This document shows positions 25,406-36,430 of a DNA stretch of 64,000 nucleotides, in pieces (within the stretch, counting starts at the first letter, position 1; each line of letters begins with the position of its first letter). The position numbers and the translations under genes were made by a program. Source of the stretch: Cheiracanthium punctorium (lineage: Eukaryota; Arthropoda; Arachnida; Araneae; Cheiracanthiidae); contig JAWZYV010013541.1 of NCBI GenBank assembly GCA_038373885.1, positions 310,001 to 374,000 of the forward strand, read 5' to 3'. The notes beneath the pieces were generated by a model, which ran no database searches, was not told the DNA's origin, and saw nothing but the letters and a program-made list of their open reading frames with translations.

Positions 25406-26306
25406 CATTCATAAAGTTATTCAGAGTTATTTGAAGTTATTCTCTTATTTTTCTCATTCTGGAAATTTTCTGTTGGCAATGCTCTTTGATGAATGATCAC
25501 ATATTCGAGAATTTGGCGTAAGAAGAATATTGAAAGCAAGAAAAACTGACTGGAAGGGAGAAATATGCCAATTTGATCTTCTAAATATAAATTTCGAAGC
25601 AGAGTAGTATTTTCAGATGATTCACTGGGACAATCCATTGGAACCACCAGCTACCATGAACCTCAGTGACGAAGACGTAGTAACATGTGGAGAAAAGCCA
25701 GAAATGGATACATTCGTTGTGGAATCAAATCACGAAAGGAACTACCAAAGTTCATTATTTTGCCCGGCATGTGGATTCCAAAATTGAAGACTGATTAAAG
25801 TAAAGTGTTTTATTAGTCAATAATACTCGAAAGATAAATTTGGTATCAATTCCTTTTCTGTATTAGCGTGCTTTCTAAATATTAATTGTCTTTAAAAATG
25901 AAGTAATGTGTAAATATTTAATAACTATGTATTCAAAATATACCCCAAAACTTATGACGCTTGGTTGCAAGTTAGTGACTTTTTTTTTTTCTTTCTTTCT
26001 TTCTTTTTTTTTTTTTTAACGGCAATAAAACATTGCCGTAATGTTTCTTTTTAGTAGTTAGAACTGTTTTTGAGTCAAAAAATAAAGGTTTTGTAAACAT
26101 TAAAATTAAATTTTAAAAAATTCATATTTTTATTTTTTACGTTAACATTCCTTTCTTTGAGCCAAGTGTGGAACCTGAAGACAATCAGTGAATGGACTAG
26201 AATTTTTTTGTGACTTTTTTGCCATACAGCACCATTTGTTGAGTCAGGCAATATTAAAATCCAAAAAAAAAAATTTTGGCCATTTTCACTTCACCCTAAT
26301 ATGCAT

Positions 26307-28370
26307 GGTACAGAATAAATTGAACTAAACGAAACTGAAGTCCAATATTATTTGCGCAAAATAATGTTTTGAAAACAAAATAAGAAATGAAGCAATGCAT
26401 TAATTAATTAAATGCAATGTATTAATTAATTACAGAACATTTTATCACAAATTGGAAAATCAAGTTTCAACTAATAAAACATACCGTGTGCAACAACGGA
26501 GTTGCATTTATGAGTTGTTGATTGTGTATTTATACGTTGAAGATTTATTTGTTTTCTTTTAGAATAAAAATTTAAAACATGTACAAATTCGGCAGTTTCT
26601 TAAGCTTTCAGTGGGCGATTTAATTATATACGAATAAATTCCCAAGCTTAGCTTAATACTTTGTCTGCCGAACAATTAAACATAATCTATTTTTTTCCTT
26701 CAAAACATCTGAAAAATGAGTTTACACTTTTATAAATGATACAATAGCAATATAAAATTATTCTTTATTCTTAAATTATTGTTTAACTAATGGAATGAGA
26801 AAACAGCATATTTCTTAATTCAAAACGTCAGTGTGTGTGTGACTCAATATTTTTTAGAATATACCCACTAATTAGAATACTCACTAAATTATATCCCATG
26901 CAGTTCTTTCTATACAACAATAATTTTCTAACGAACTATTATTTACCGTTCTATTTAATGTATAAGCATGAAAAGTTGGTAAATAACGCTTATCTTTATT
27001 TTTAAGTAAAAAGAAACTATTTTAATCAAACAGGAATATATTTTTTAATATCCATTTTATGTAAAATTTTAAATGCAAAGAAAAGGCATTAGCAGTTGAA
27101 ACCCATTCCCGAAATATATCTTAAGCCATATGAAAGACAAAATTACTATCAAAAGATATTTCACAAAATAGCTGAGCACTAATGCGTGTTGCAAAATGAG
27201 AATTTTAAAGTGAAACACCAGAGACGGCGGTGGCATTTAGAAATCTCTCCAGTGTTCTAAATTGTTAATTTAGAACGGTATTTATGCAACCACATTTTCG
27301 AGAATATTTAATTCTTAAAATTTCCACACATTTGGATCTGAAACCAAAGCTTTCATATTACACTTGAATTAGTATGAAGAAATTCCTCTTATGTTTTGGA
27401 GAGCAGGAAATTCTCCAATTTTCTTCTCTTGCCAAGTTTAATCTTTGTGGATGGTGTCTTTTATTAAATTTTGAAAACTATTTTTTATTTCTTATGCTGC
27501 GCGGAAAAAATGAATGAGAAATATGTAATGTATAAGTAAATGTATGGGTGTGTCTATATAAGTAAAATACTTTGTAGATTCTCAGATTTTGACCTATCTA
27601 TTATTTTTTATTTATTAAAATTCTAATAATTAAATATAATTGTCGTCGTATGAATGTTGTTATCAATGCAGACTTGATATTTTTTTGGAATTTTTCTTTT
27701 TATGTTTTAAGTTTTTTCTTTGAACGCCATTCATAGTTGACATCTATGGCTATTACTATAACAGTTCTTTAAGCCTCTATTTTGGGCCAAATACCGGCAC
27801 AGGAATATATAAATGAGAGCCTGTGCTTTTTGAGTTTTGGGGCTATGTTTTCCCTTCTTGCAGTACCTTCAGGTTTCTGCTCTTTTCCTGCCCTTCCTAT
27901 ATATGAGCCTTATTGATAATTATTTATAACTACTGCATGAGTTTGTTGATCTGAGTGCTTAATATACATTATATAAATACGTCTTTTGCACGAATCAATG
28001 AAATCTCTCTTCAACTATATATATATTAAATCGTATTAGAAGAAAATTTCATTTTTTTTCGCGCTTATAATCAATTTTGACTTAATTTTTCTGTAACTGG
28101 TACAATGTAAAATCTAGATTTACATTCTGTCATAACAATGTGGAACGGTTGCAAACATTCAATAAAGTATGGTATTAGATAAGATGGGTCCATATGATGT
28201 ACTGTAAATCATGAGACATTTATCTCATATATAGTGTTCAGGAAAAGTGTGCTCATACATATAGTGTTCATAATCATATATTCTTAACAAAAAAAAATTG
28301 CAAAACATTGATCCAATTAGTATACGTTCATTGGCAGAATACCGTATCAAATATGACATATATGTTTGAA
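26307..28370. other. AT-rich region, no recognised gene
   Basis: Only chance frames. A slightly less AT-rich patch at about 27765-27910 (GGGCCAAATACCGGCACAGG) has no assignment. Confidence 0.5.
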
Positions 28371-30343
28371 CTAGCTGAAGTACCCGTCCTCGACGGGTTA
28401 GTGAATGAAAATTTCCAAACAGCAAGAACTTTCGCCAGCATTGTAGGAGTACACAGAATGGATGTAGTATGTTGCCAAAGTAAAGAAAAAGAAGTTATAA
28501 TTTTTATGTATTCTTAAAATATTACAGGTTAGAGAGTAACTAAGTAATATCATTTCATTCGCTTTAGTCGTAATTATGTGATGCGCGAACGAATATTTAC
28601 GCATATTGAAATAATTTTCGCAAAATCTCAAAATTTAATCAACATTTTTGAAAAATGGAAGCCTAGAATTTAAGTTGAGTGACAACCTATCATGTCACCC
28701 AAATTCGTTTCATTCCCCGCAGTCTTTATTTCGTGATGCTGGAACAGATTTTCAGCATTTTAAAACGATTTTCGAAAAATCTCAAAATGTAAGCAAAATA
28801 TTTTTTAAATTCAACGCCTATAAATTAAGATAAGCAACTACCTATCACATCACTCAATTTCGTATCATTCGTATTAGTCGTTATTAGGTGATGTTTGAAG
28901 AAATATAAACGTATTTTGAGAGAATTTTCACAAAATCTCAAAATCTAATAAAAATGTTTAAAAAATTGGACTCCTATAGTTTATGTTGAGCAACCATCTA
29001 TCGTGTGACCAAATTTCATATCATTCGCTTTAGTCGTTATTACGTAATACGGAAACAAAGATTCACTCAGTTTTAAACGATTTTCACAAAATCTCAAAAT
29101 CTGATGGATTTTTTTAATTAGATGCTTATAGTTTAAGGTGAGTGACCACCTATCATTTCACCAAATATCATTTTTTCACCTTTGTAATTATTACGTGATG
29201 TGCGAACACAAATTTACGCAGTTTGAAATGATTTTCCCAAAATTTCAAAATCTAATCAAGATTTTTTTTTAATTCGACGCCTATGTTTTAAGTTGAGTGA
29301 CCACCTATCATGACACCCAATTTCATATCATTCGCTTCAGTCGTTTTTACGTGATGCTTGAACACAAATTTATGCAGTTTGAAAGGATTTTCGCAAAATC
29401 TCAAAATCCAATCAAGATTTTTTTAAAGTTCGACACCTATGTTTTAAGTTAGTGACCACCTATCATGTCGCTCAATTTCATATCATTCGCTTCAGTCGTT
29501 TTTGCGTTATGCTTGAACACAAATTTACGCAGTTTGAAAGGATTTTCGCAAAATCTCAAAATCCAATCAGGATTTTTTTAAAATTGGACGCCTATGTTTT
29601 AACTGAAAAAACACTCAAAATACTGGTGTTAAACGATAAAGTAATTAAAAAACTTTGTAAAAAACACACATAAGAAGTAACTTAATTTTACTTCAAATTT
29701 TACTTCTTATACTTCTTACTTATAATTTTACTTCTTTCTTCTAATTTTACTTCTTATGTGTGTTTTTTACAAAGTTTTTTAATTACTTTGCCTATGTTTT
29801 AAGTTGAGTGACCACCTATCATGACACCCAATTTCATATCATTCGCTTCAATCGTTTTTATGTGACGCTTGAACACAAATTTACGCAGTTTGAAAGGATT
29901 TTCGCAAAATCTCAAAATCCAATCAAGATTTTTTAAAAATTGGACGCCTATGTTTTATGTTGAGTGACAACCTATCATGACACCCAATTTCATATCATTC
30001 GCTTCAGTCGTTTTTGCGTGATGCTTGAACACATATTTACGCATTTTGAAACGATTTTCTCAAAATCTAAAAATCTAATCAAGATTTTTTAAAAATTCGA
30101 CGCCTATGTTTTAAGTTGAGTGACCACCTATCATGACACCCAATTTCATATCATTCGCTTCCGTCGTTTTTACGTGATGCTTAAACAAAAAAAGCGTCAC
30201 GGACAGAATGACAGAATGACAGACAGACAAACTTTTTTTGAGGGTCGCATCGGATTCTCGGGTGCTTGAAACGGATAGAAATCGCAAAATTTTTGAATTC
30301 CAAGAAATGTACAGACAAAAGTCTAATTTTATGTATATAGATT
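28371..30343 (+). repeat. Interspersed element with ~155-bp tandem array (about 10 units)
   Basis: The element starts CTAGCTGAAGTACCCGTCCT, which includes a small ACCCG/CGGGT hairpin, and ends ATGTATATAGATT at 30343. Units contain GTGACCACCTATCATGACAC, ATATCATTCGCTTCAGTCG, ACGTGATGCTTGAACACAAA and CGCAAAATCTCAAAATC. Anchors fall near 28683, 28839, 28986, 29146, 29299, 29453, 29808, 29968 and 30120, with a partial unit from about 28527. The 28371 start is shared with the repeat at 49387 (CTAGCTGAAGTAGCCGTTCT). After the array come GACAG repeats and TCGCATCGGATTCTCGGGTG. It is non-coding, and the family's mobilising protein is unknown to me. Confidence 0.85.
29603..29789. mobile_element. 187-bp hairpin element, copy 2, with 13-bp target duplication
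   Basis: GCCTATGTTTTAA stands at 29590-29602 and again at 29790-29802, interrupting one unit of the 155-bp array. The ends match the 25174 copy: CTGAAAAAACACTC and ACTGGTGTTAAAC on the left, CTTATGTGTGTTTTTTAC and AAAGTTTTTTAATTACTT on the right. The centre differs. Instead of the hammerhead-like segment it holds slipped TTTTACTTC-type repeats, so the core has been lost. Confidence 0.85.
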
Positions 30344-30839
30344 ATCTTACCGATAATTGTTACTTTCGTATAGCTCGATTTTATCTTGTTTGCATTTAAA
30401 GCAAGCTTTTAAGATTGTATAATGCGACAGCAGAATATGATCCTATTTCTACTGCAGTTTTCACTGCTCATAAGGATATAGAAATAGCTCTGCATCAGTT
30501 CTCAACTTTTTCTATATGTTATGACTGAAATTTATACAGTGTGGTATAATGGTAAAAAGTTGAGGTTTAAAAGGCGTTTTATCTTACACAGTAATTTTGA
30601 AAGAACTAAGAACCCATTTAATGAAGCATTTGCTTTTTTAGTATTATCAAATAATTCAACATGGAACGGGCATTTAGAGTGCACGACACATAACTTATTT
30701 TATTCGAAGTGAGCAAAAATTGTATGCTAAATTAGAAACGGAGTTACAACGATTTTACATTTCATATGTGTGAGATTAGTAACTGTACACACCTTATAGT
30801 AATCGTTGTTTCCACAGATCGGAAGTATGTTTTATATAT

Positions 30840-31150
30840 TCTTTATTTTACAAATGATAAATATTAAGGACTTAGCAACTAGTTCACATGCTATCCAGTA
30901 CTTTAAAACACAATTATTCTCACAGCTAGAAAGTGCAGCACAATTGATGAAACGTTCCCAGATCTTAGGCCGGTGGGAATGACATAAAATACAGCTTGGA
31001 GAATCCACCACAAAAACTCTGTAGAGGTAGTCCAGCAAACAGTCATGTCCAGTTAAACGACTGAAGAGAGCCACTGCTGTCTTGCTTTTAAAAACTGGTA
31101 GCATATCTCTCATCTCCAAGAATCCTTCAAGTCTTACCCACAGCAAGTTG
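30840..31150 (-). pseudogene. C-terminal fragment of non-LTR retrotransposon ORF2
   Basis: The minus-strand frame 31146 to 30832 reads ALFSRLTGHDCLLDYLYRVF, then SPSCILCHSHRPKIWERFIN, then LKYWIACELVAKS. The GHDCL...SPSC-LC...H...C arrangement is the cysteine/histidine-rich C-terminal end that follows RNase H in I/Jockey-type ORF2 proteins. It is a different family from the larger copy at 56860-59669. No RT or RNase H domain remains upstream, so this is a truncated relic of about 100 codons. A target duplication was not found. Confidence 0.7.
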
Positions 31151-31289
31151 AATCATATTTTGTTTAAGTATTTCTTTTTTTCAGAGTCAGATGAACAAAG
31201 AATTTAGGCGTGTGAAAAGAAAATGGCGTTTCATTCACTGCTCTAATAAAACTATTTTCTTAGCTCGGTAATAAAAGTAATAATTGTTG

Positions 31290-31400
31290 GTGAATTTGAG
31301 GTTAAGGGCCTGTCCCTGTCCACGCTAATCGCTTAAGTGCATGGCCGTGGGTTCTGTTCTCACTCCATTTCCCGGTTGTTTAAATTTATTTTTTTCTATG
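31290..31400 (+). repeat. Possible tRNA-derived SINE fragment
   Basis: GTGGG (31347-31351), TTCTGTT (31352-31358) and CTCAC (31359-31363) fold as a canonical T-arm with a 7-nt loop. It lies in a locally GC-richer stretch (GGGCCTGTCCCTGTCCACGC). The loop departs from TTCGANT and I cannot fold a full cloverleaf, so it is a degraded tRNA-like promoter region at best. Confidence 0.35.
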
Positions 31401-32853
31401 CTAGTTAAACCGGTCTCTGTGTTGTTCACTTTATTCGACGTGGATTCATTAGCGATTCCTTGAAACCAAGATCATAAACCCGAAATTAAATGCTCCAAGT
31501 ACCACAAAAACATACTATAGATGGTCTAGGAATCTCAACCACCCGATAAAAATTTAAAATACGTTTTGATTGAACTGAAAGCTAACTGTATTTGAATATT
31601 TCTGAATTTTAATTTACATTTGTTTTCAATCTCTGGTTAGATATTTTTCATATGATAAGGCTGAGTATTGCATAACGAATGTTTAGCACTTCTTCGATAC
31701 TTCGATGAATAGATTCTTGCAATACTTGCACTGTAGATTCACGCGGCTGTGAATCTACGAAAACTGATGAAAAGACATAAATTGGTTAGTTGCCTTTTAC
31801 GTAAACAAATACTACTTGATCAGTTTCTCCAAAAATGACATAAGATGAGCTGGTTCATAAAAATTGTTTTTCGGGGTCGGCAAATAGCTACGCGCCGGAC
31901 CCATGCTCTCCGCTAAGAGTTTCTTCTATGATCCGCCAATTCAATCTAAAGAATTAGCTTGAGCAGAGATTTCCGAACAAAGTAATTATCATCAAAACTA
32001 AAGGACTAATTTAAAATACCTATGTAGAAGAATGTGCTTTTGTTAAAATTAAAATGTTCATTTTTTTCAAATTTGAACATTTTTCATAATTCTGTACAGA
32101 GATTGGAGAACGAGGTCACAAAATGATTTAAGAACTTTGAGAAAATTGAGCCTAAATTCAATTTTCTGTCTCATCACATCACTCCTAAATAATAATATAA
32201 TATAATACCTAAGGAGCTGCAGCTTAATCTTATTGACATACAATCAGATCATACTGTAAAAAAAAAATGTGCTATTAGTTGAATTTTACGAATCATTTTC
32301 TGCTGACAAATTTTCATAAATAAATAAATTTTTCGAGAAATGTTTTCTATATTTGGTTCTACATATGTTTGTGGGATATTTTTTCTTGTTTAAAGACTAA
32401 TAAGAGTAAATACTGATACACTTTGACAGATATTAAGTTGCAAGTTGTGATGATAATATCCACAAGTAATATAATTCCTGTTTCCCTGAAGACATTCCTA
32501 AAAAAAAAGTAAAAATCTGTGATAGGGTGTTTTTGTCTCATTAATGTAAATTTAAAATTAAATTTGCTTGTAGTTATATTTCTTGATTTTATCAGGATAC
32601 AATTTGTACCTTTGTTAAAGTGAAAAATTTAATGATGAATGCAATCTTTTTAAAAGGTGCTACCCTCCTGATTCCCCCCACACAAAAAAAAAACTACAAA
32701 CAATTGCACGCTCCTGTCATGGACTAACGATGGCGATATCATGTATTTTTCAAGACATCGATAACTTTTGATGTGCATAAATCGTTTTATTTAATCAATC
32801 TAAATGTAAAAAATTAAAACTTTTAAAGCATAAAACGTATTTTTAGACTAAAT
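31401..32853. other. No recognised gene
   Basis: AT-rich with chance frames. A GC-richer patch at about 31870-31925 (TACGCGCCGGACCCATGCTC) is unassigned. Confidence 0.45.
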
Positions 32854-33267
32854 TAACTGCACTGTGCATACTGTAGTCAATTATCTATATTTTAATTTTT
32901 ATGTACTACAAAGAAAACATTGTAGTGTTTTCTAAAAAAATTGCAAAGAAATATAAGACCATTATGGACAGAGATTTTAAATTTTTAAAATGTGTGCAAG
33001 ATTATTTTTTAAGCAAACAACCATGAATTCATAGCATGTGCATTCAGTTCGCCGAAGGAATAACTGTACTGTGCATACTGTAGCCAATTATCTATATTTT
33101 AATTTTTATGTACTACAAAGAAAACATTGTAGTGTTTTCTAAAAAAATTGCAAAGAAATATAAGACCATTATGGACAGAGATTTTAAATTTTTAAAATGT
33201 GTGCAAGATTATTTTTTAAGCAAACAACCATGAATTCATAGCATGTGCATTCAGTTCGCCGAAGGAA
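32854..33267. repeat. Near-identical 207-bp tandem duplication
   Basis: Copy 1 (32854-33060) and copy 2 (33061-33267) both run from TAACTG(C/T)ACTGTGCATAC to AGTTCGCCGAAGGAA. I see only two mismatches (C/T near position 7 and T/C in GTAG(T/C)CAATTATC). Such identity in otherwise diverged DNA points to a very recent event, or to an assembly duplication. Confidence 0.95.
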
Positions 33268-35235
33268 TTTTGCGAGAATTTTTGACTGCTTCTAATTTTT
33301 ATAGGAAATTGAAAATAAACAGAAAAATATTAAATAATAGTCGTATTATAGCTAAATAAATTAGACTAAAGTTATAATACTTTCTTTTGCTTAATAAGAG
33401 CTATAGAGTGAATATTTTAATTTTTCAAATTTTAACATTTTTCATAATTTTTCGGTAAACAAGATGGCGAATTTGTATTTTAAATATTTTTCCAAGAATA
33501 CGTAAGCCTAAAAGGAAGTTGCAATTCTATTTTCAGCTCATTTTAAAAAATCAGGCATTTGAGGATCAAAGCTTAAAAGTGTAGGTCGTCTCACGTACCA
33601 CTAACAATATTAAAAAGAAGATTATATGAAGTACTTTAGAAAAGTTTTACTTATATACCTTTTTAGTAAAATTCCTAACTATAACTTTAAAACACTTTTA
33701 CTTTATTGGCACCCAAGTATTATTCTGCGACTCTGCACAATAAGGCAAAGAATGAAAGAAAAAAAATAAGCACACATAGTCGTCGAAAATATAATCCATG
33801 ATCTCATTTCCGGACGTATTACAATCATACATATTCCTCGCAACTCTGCCATATAATTATGCGCGCTTAGCCATTTTCAGAAACTGCTCAAAAGATGCAA
33901 GCATCCTGCTTATTGGCGACTTAAAATTCAGAGCGTGAAGATGCGAAGTCTAGCGTGAAGTATCTTTCTAGATACAGTGGATCTTAATAATAATAAATGC
34001 AATACATCTCAGAGCGCCGAGACTTAGATCTTCTAAGATTTAAATCTCTTTCTAACGGACATTAATTCTTTGATTTTAAACTTAGAGAGACCGGGGGAAA
34101 TTTACTAGCGGAGCTTGAAGCATTTAATTTCATAGATGGTTAAACAAATTTAATTGCTATCACTTCCACGAATAAAGGCATCATAATTAGACAGAACGTT
34201 TACAGAATGTCGGAGCGAAAACAGTTCCTGTCAGAGATAGCTGATAACTGTCCCTGCCCCCCCCCTCTCCCTCCTTCCACTTTTTTTCATATAAATTGCA
34301 TCGCGGAAAAATTAATGATGTTCCCAATGCCGTGTAATTTTCTTCTGTATTTTTGTCGGATTCGGTTTGAAAAATTGAGAATTATTCGGATATAGAAAAG
34401 ATAAAATGTCAGGAATTATTTTATTTCAAAGCTTTATTACTTTTCTTTTTCCGCTTTTCGAAAAAAAAAAGTCCCCCGGCGGTGCTCTGTCATTAAATTT
34501 TCTGTGGAACTGCAGTGCTGTTTTTGTCCGGAAAAGAGATAAACGTTATAAAAACACGTACTGTATATTTTTTTAATGGGAGATGTACTTTATTCAGATT
34601 TTCCAAAAATAAAATCTTAGCATGTAAAATGGTGTTAGATACTCAAAGCATATTGCATAAAAAAGTAAATTATTTTGGTATAAATGAAACAGGACAACCT
34701 CAAATAGGTTATTATTACTTTTGGCATCCATATACGGGATCAGAGGTGTGAAAATTTTATTAGTAAGGAGTCTCTCAATAGTAGCGATACATTTATAAAT
34801 AGAGGTTTCTTGGCACATGTTCAACGTTGTTTTGGCATCTAGGTGCCCAGATTCTCATTGCAGTTTACAGATGTAGATTCTCAAACGATTACGCACCAGA
34901 GAATTTGTTGCTCGAGTTTCGGTAGAACTGGAAAACATTGTTAGTGAAAAAAAATCATCAACACCGCGCTGCTTGCCGTACAACTGATGCTATGTTCCAT
35001 TTGTTGAAGATTCGCCTTGTGGTTCAATAGTTCCTTCATTAGGATTTGCGGATCAACAATTATACTCTAATCACGTCACATTTCCAAGAGGCACAGGAAA
35101 ATCAGAAGCAAAACCGGCAAAATTTGATAGAATTGAAACTAACAAGAAATTCATATTAAGAACTTAATAATTCAATATTATTTTATATGTATACATTGGT
35201 ATTTATATGTATACACATGATAACATAGATATCAT
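33268..35235. other. No recognised gene
   Basis: The segment at 33900-34420 is less AT-rich than its surroundings and has a C-run near 34257-34266. Its open frame (34207-34395) matches nothing I know. The rest is AT-rich. Confidence 0.4.
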
Positions 35236-35239
35236 CTTT

Positions 35240-36430
35240 TTTTCTGTCCAAAATGCCCTTACCACTTGGTTTGAATGAGGCCCAAGCTGCTAACTCGATA
35301 GTTGTCAGTCTGATATCAAACGATGGATCGCTGAACAATTTTTCTTTTTTTTTGGTCCAATAAATATACTTTCTTTTAACTTTGCTTCATTCAGTTTGAG
35401 AAACTTTTCTTTCAAATGATTGAAGACCTGACCTCATCTATCCAGAGCTTTAACGAAGTTCTTCATAAAACCCAACTTGACATGAATCGGAGGCAAAATG
35501 ATTTTATTGGGCTCAACCCGTGGAGTATTTTTCACATTTTCCTTTACAGTTACATGCGATTTCATTTTAAGCCACTTTAGTGTATAGGGCAAAAGTTTCA
35601 TAAGTTTCTTTCACGTCTACTGCATGAACCAGACGCACAGAGGGAAAAGTATTGCCATTATGCAGTAGTATTGCTTTCAATCTGGTTTTCCTAGAGTCAA
35701 TAAAGAGTGACTATTCCTGATAGTTATGCTGTACACCTAGCTGCATCAGCAGACCATTGACATCTCTACATGCACACATTGAATTCTGCATGTCGAAATA
35801 TTGAGCAAATGAAGTACCTTATGATCTCAAACAGGAAATTTTTGTACCTGGAGCTAGAAGGTTTCGTTGTTGAAGTCTCGACCCCCAAAGTTCAGCTTGC
35901 TGTTTTGAAAGTTTTAGATCCCGAACCAAATTGTTCAACTCCTTTTGATTGAAGGGCTGAGGCGAAAAGTCTTGAGAATGAGGGGAATATTTACTACAGG
36001 TACTTGTGATCAGCGTCTTCAGATTCACTTGACATTGTTTCTGATTCTATGTTTTGCAGATTACAGGCAGGAACAGGCAACCTTTCATTATGTCACCGGC
36101 AAATGCACTGAAGATACATTTTATACTTTATTTTATGTCTATTTTTGATAGAGAATGCCTGCAATATTTGTGAGAGAGAAGTTATAGGCTGTAAAATGAT
36201 CCTTAGGCTAACTCCACAACATGGGAATTGAGAATTGCATAGCTCGGCATTTTCCTTTCAGTCACTTGGTTAAAGTAGTAGTACATTTTATGCACGAATA
36301 CGAGGTGCAAAAGTTTTATCTTGATCACCAAGAGGACTATCAAAGTATAATTTCTAGGCCTTCTTAATCAAATCAGTAATTGATTTTTTTTGTTGTTTTT
36401 TTGGATTTTGGGGTGAATTTCTCACAGACA
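35240..36430 (-). pseudogene. Decayed multicopy ORF of unknown function (probable TE gene)
   Basis: Reading the minus strand downward from about 36400, collinear fragments appear in changing frames. Near 36355 there is YFDSPLGDQDKTFAPRI, near 36230 SQFPCCGVS, and at 36028-35819 an open segment. That open segment has FNQKELNNLVRDLKLSKQQA and WGSRLQQRNLLAPGTK. It is followed by SLFIDSRKTRLKAILLHNGN near 35715, VRLVHAVDVKETYET near 35640 and LNEAKLKESIFIGPK near 35365. I recall this arrangement from many uncharacterised arthropod proteins present in numerous copies, so a transposon origin is likely but unproven. Stops and frameshifts throughout exclude function. Confidence 0.65.

Larger units (their letters stand above)
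24038..25790 (+). pseudogene. Decayed transposase-like gene of unassigned family
   Basis: Translation in shifting frames gives a collinear series of protein-like segments. They start at ATG 24038 with MTTTRSEMFCSIFGIPVLLK, then SLDVERIWKKASLPVVSHQE near 24217. LHLFVCLLHINELPLRHLFH begins near 24660, followed by GKTSGPHQFSGTIGKFL. DLSIDQKYLFDI falls near 24853, RILRLYVSTAEPTECFKLLV near 24990 and VPSWFKI near 25062. After the nested insertion come HIREFGVRRILKARKTDWKG near 25501 and WDNPLEPPATMNLSDEDV near 25628. From memory this is a multicopy arthropod ORF, presumably the element's transposase; I cannot name the superfamily or its catalytic residues. Many stops and frameshifts, plus the 245-bp interruption, make it non-functional. 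Confidence 0.7.
23489..26298 (+). mobile_element. 2.8-kb DNA transposon with 8-bp target duplication (hAT-like ends)
   Basis: ATATGCAT occurs at 23481-23488 and again at 26299-26306, directly outside inverted ends. The left end is TAGGGTGGATCGAAAT, and the right end read in reverse is TAGGGTGAAGTGAAAA. The arms stay alignable inward through (T/G)GCTTGAGTCA / GCCTGACTCA and ATGGTGC, so each is about 90 bp and imperfect. Eight-base duplications and TAGGG starts are typical of hAT elements, but the internal gene is not one I can place in hAT. The interior holds a decayed gene (24038-25790), a small hairpin (ACGGCAAT...ATTGCCGT near 26019) and the nested insertion at 25174-25405. Confidence 0.88.

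Noticed and set aside
28308..28517. Open frame with a Met-rich start near the 28-kb repeat
   Set aside because: It crosses the border of the interspersed element, so it cannot be a conserved gene.
28527..30186. Regular repeats considered as a CRISPR-like array
   Set aside because: The repeats are contiguous ~155-bp monomers without unique spacers and the DNA is eukaryotic in character.
31764..31770. CTGATGA suggesting a hammerhead core
   Set aside because: No GAAAC and no plausible stem II follows within the expected distance.
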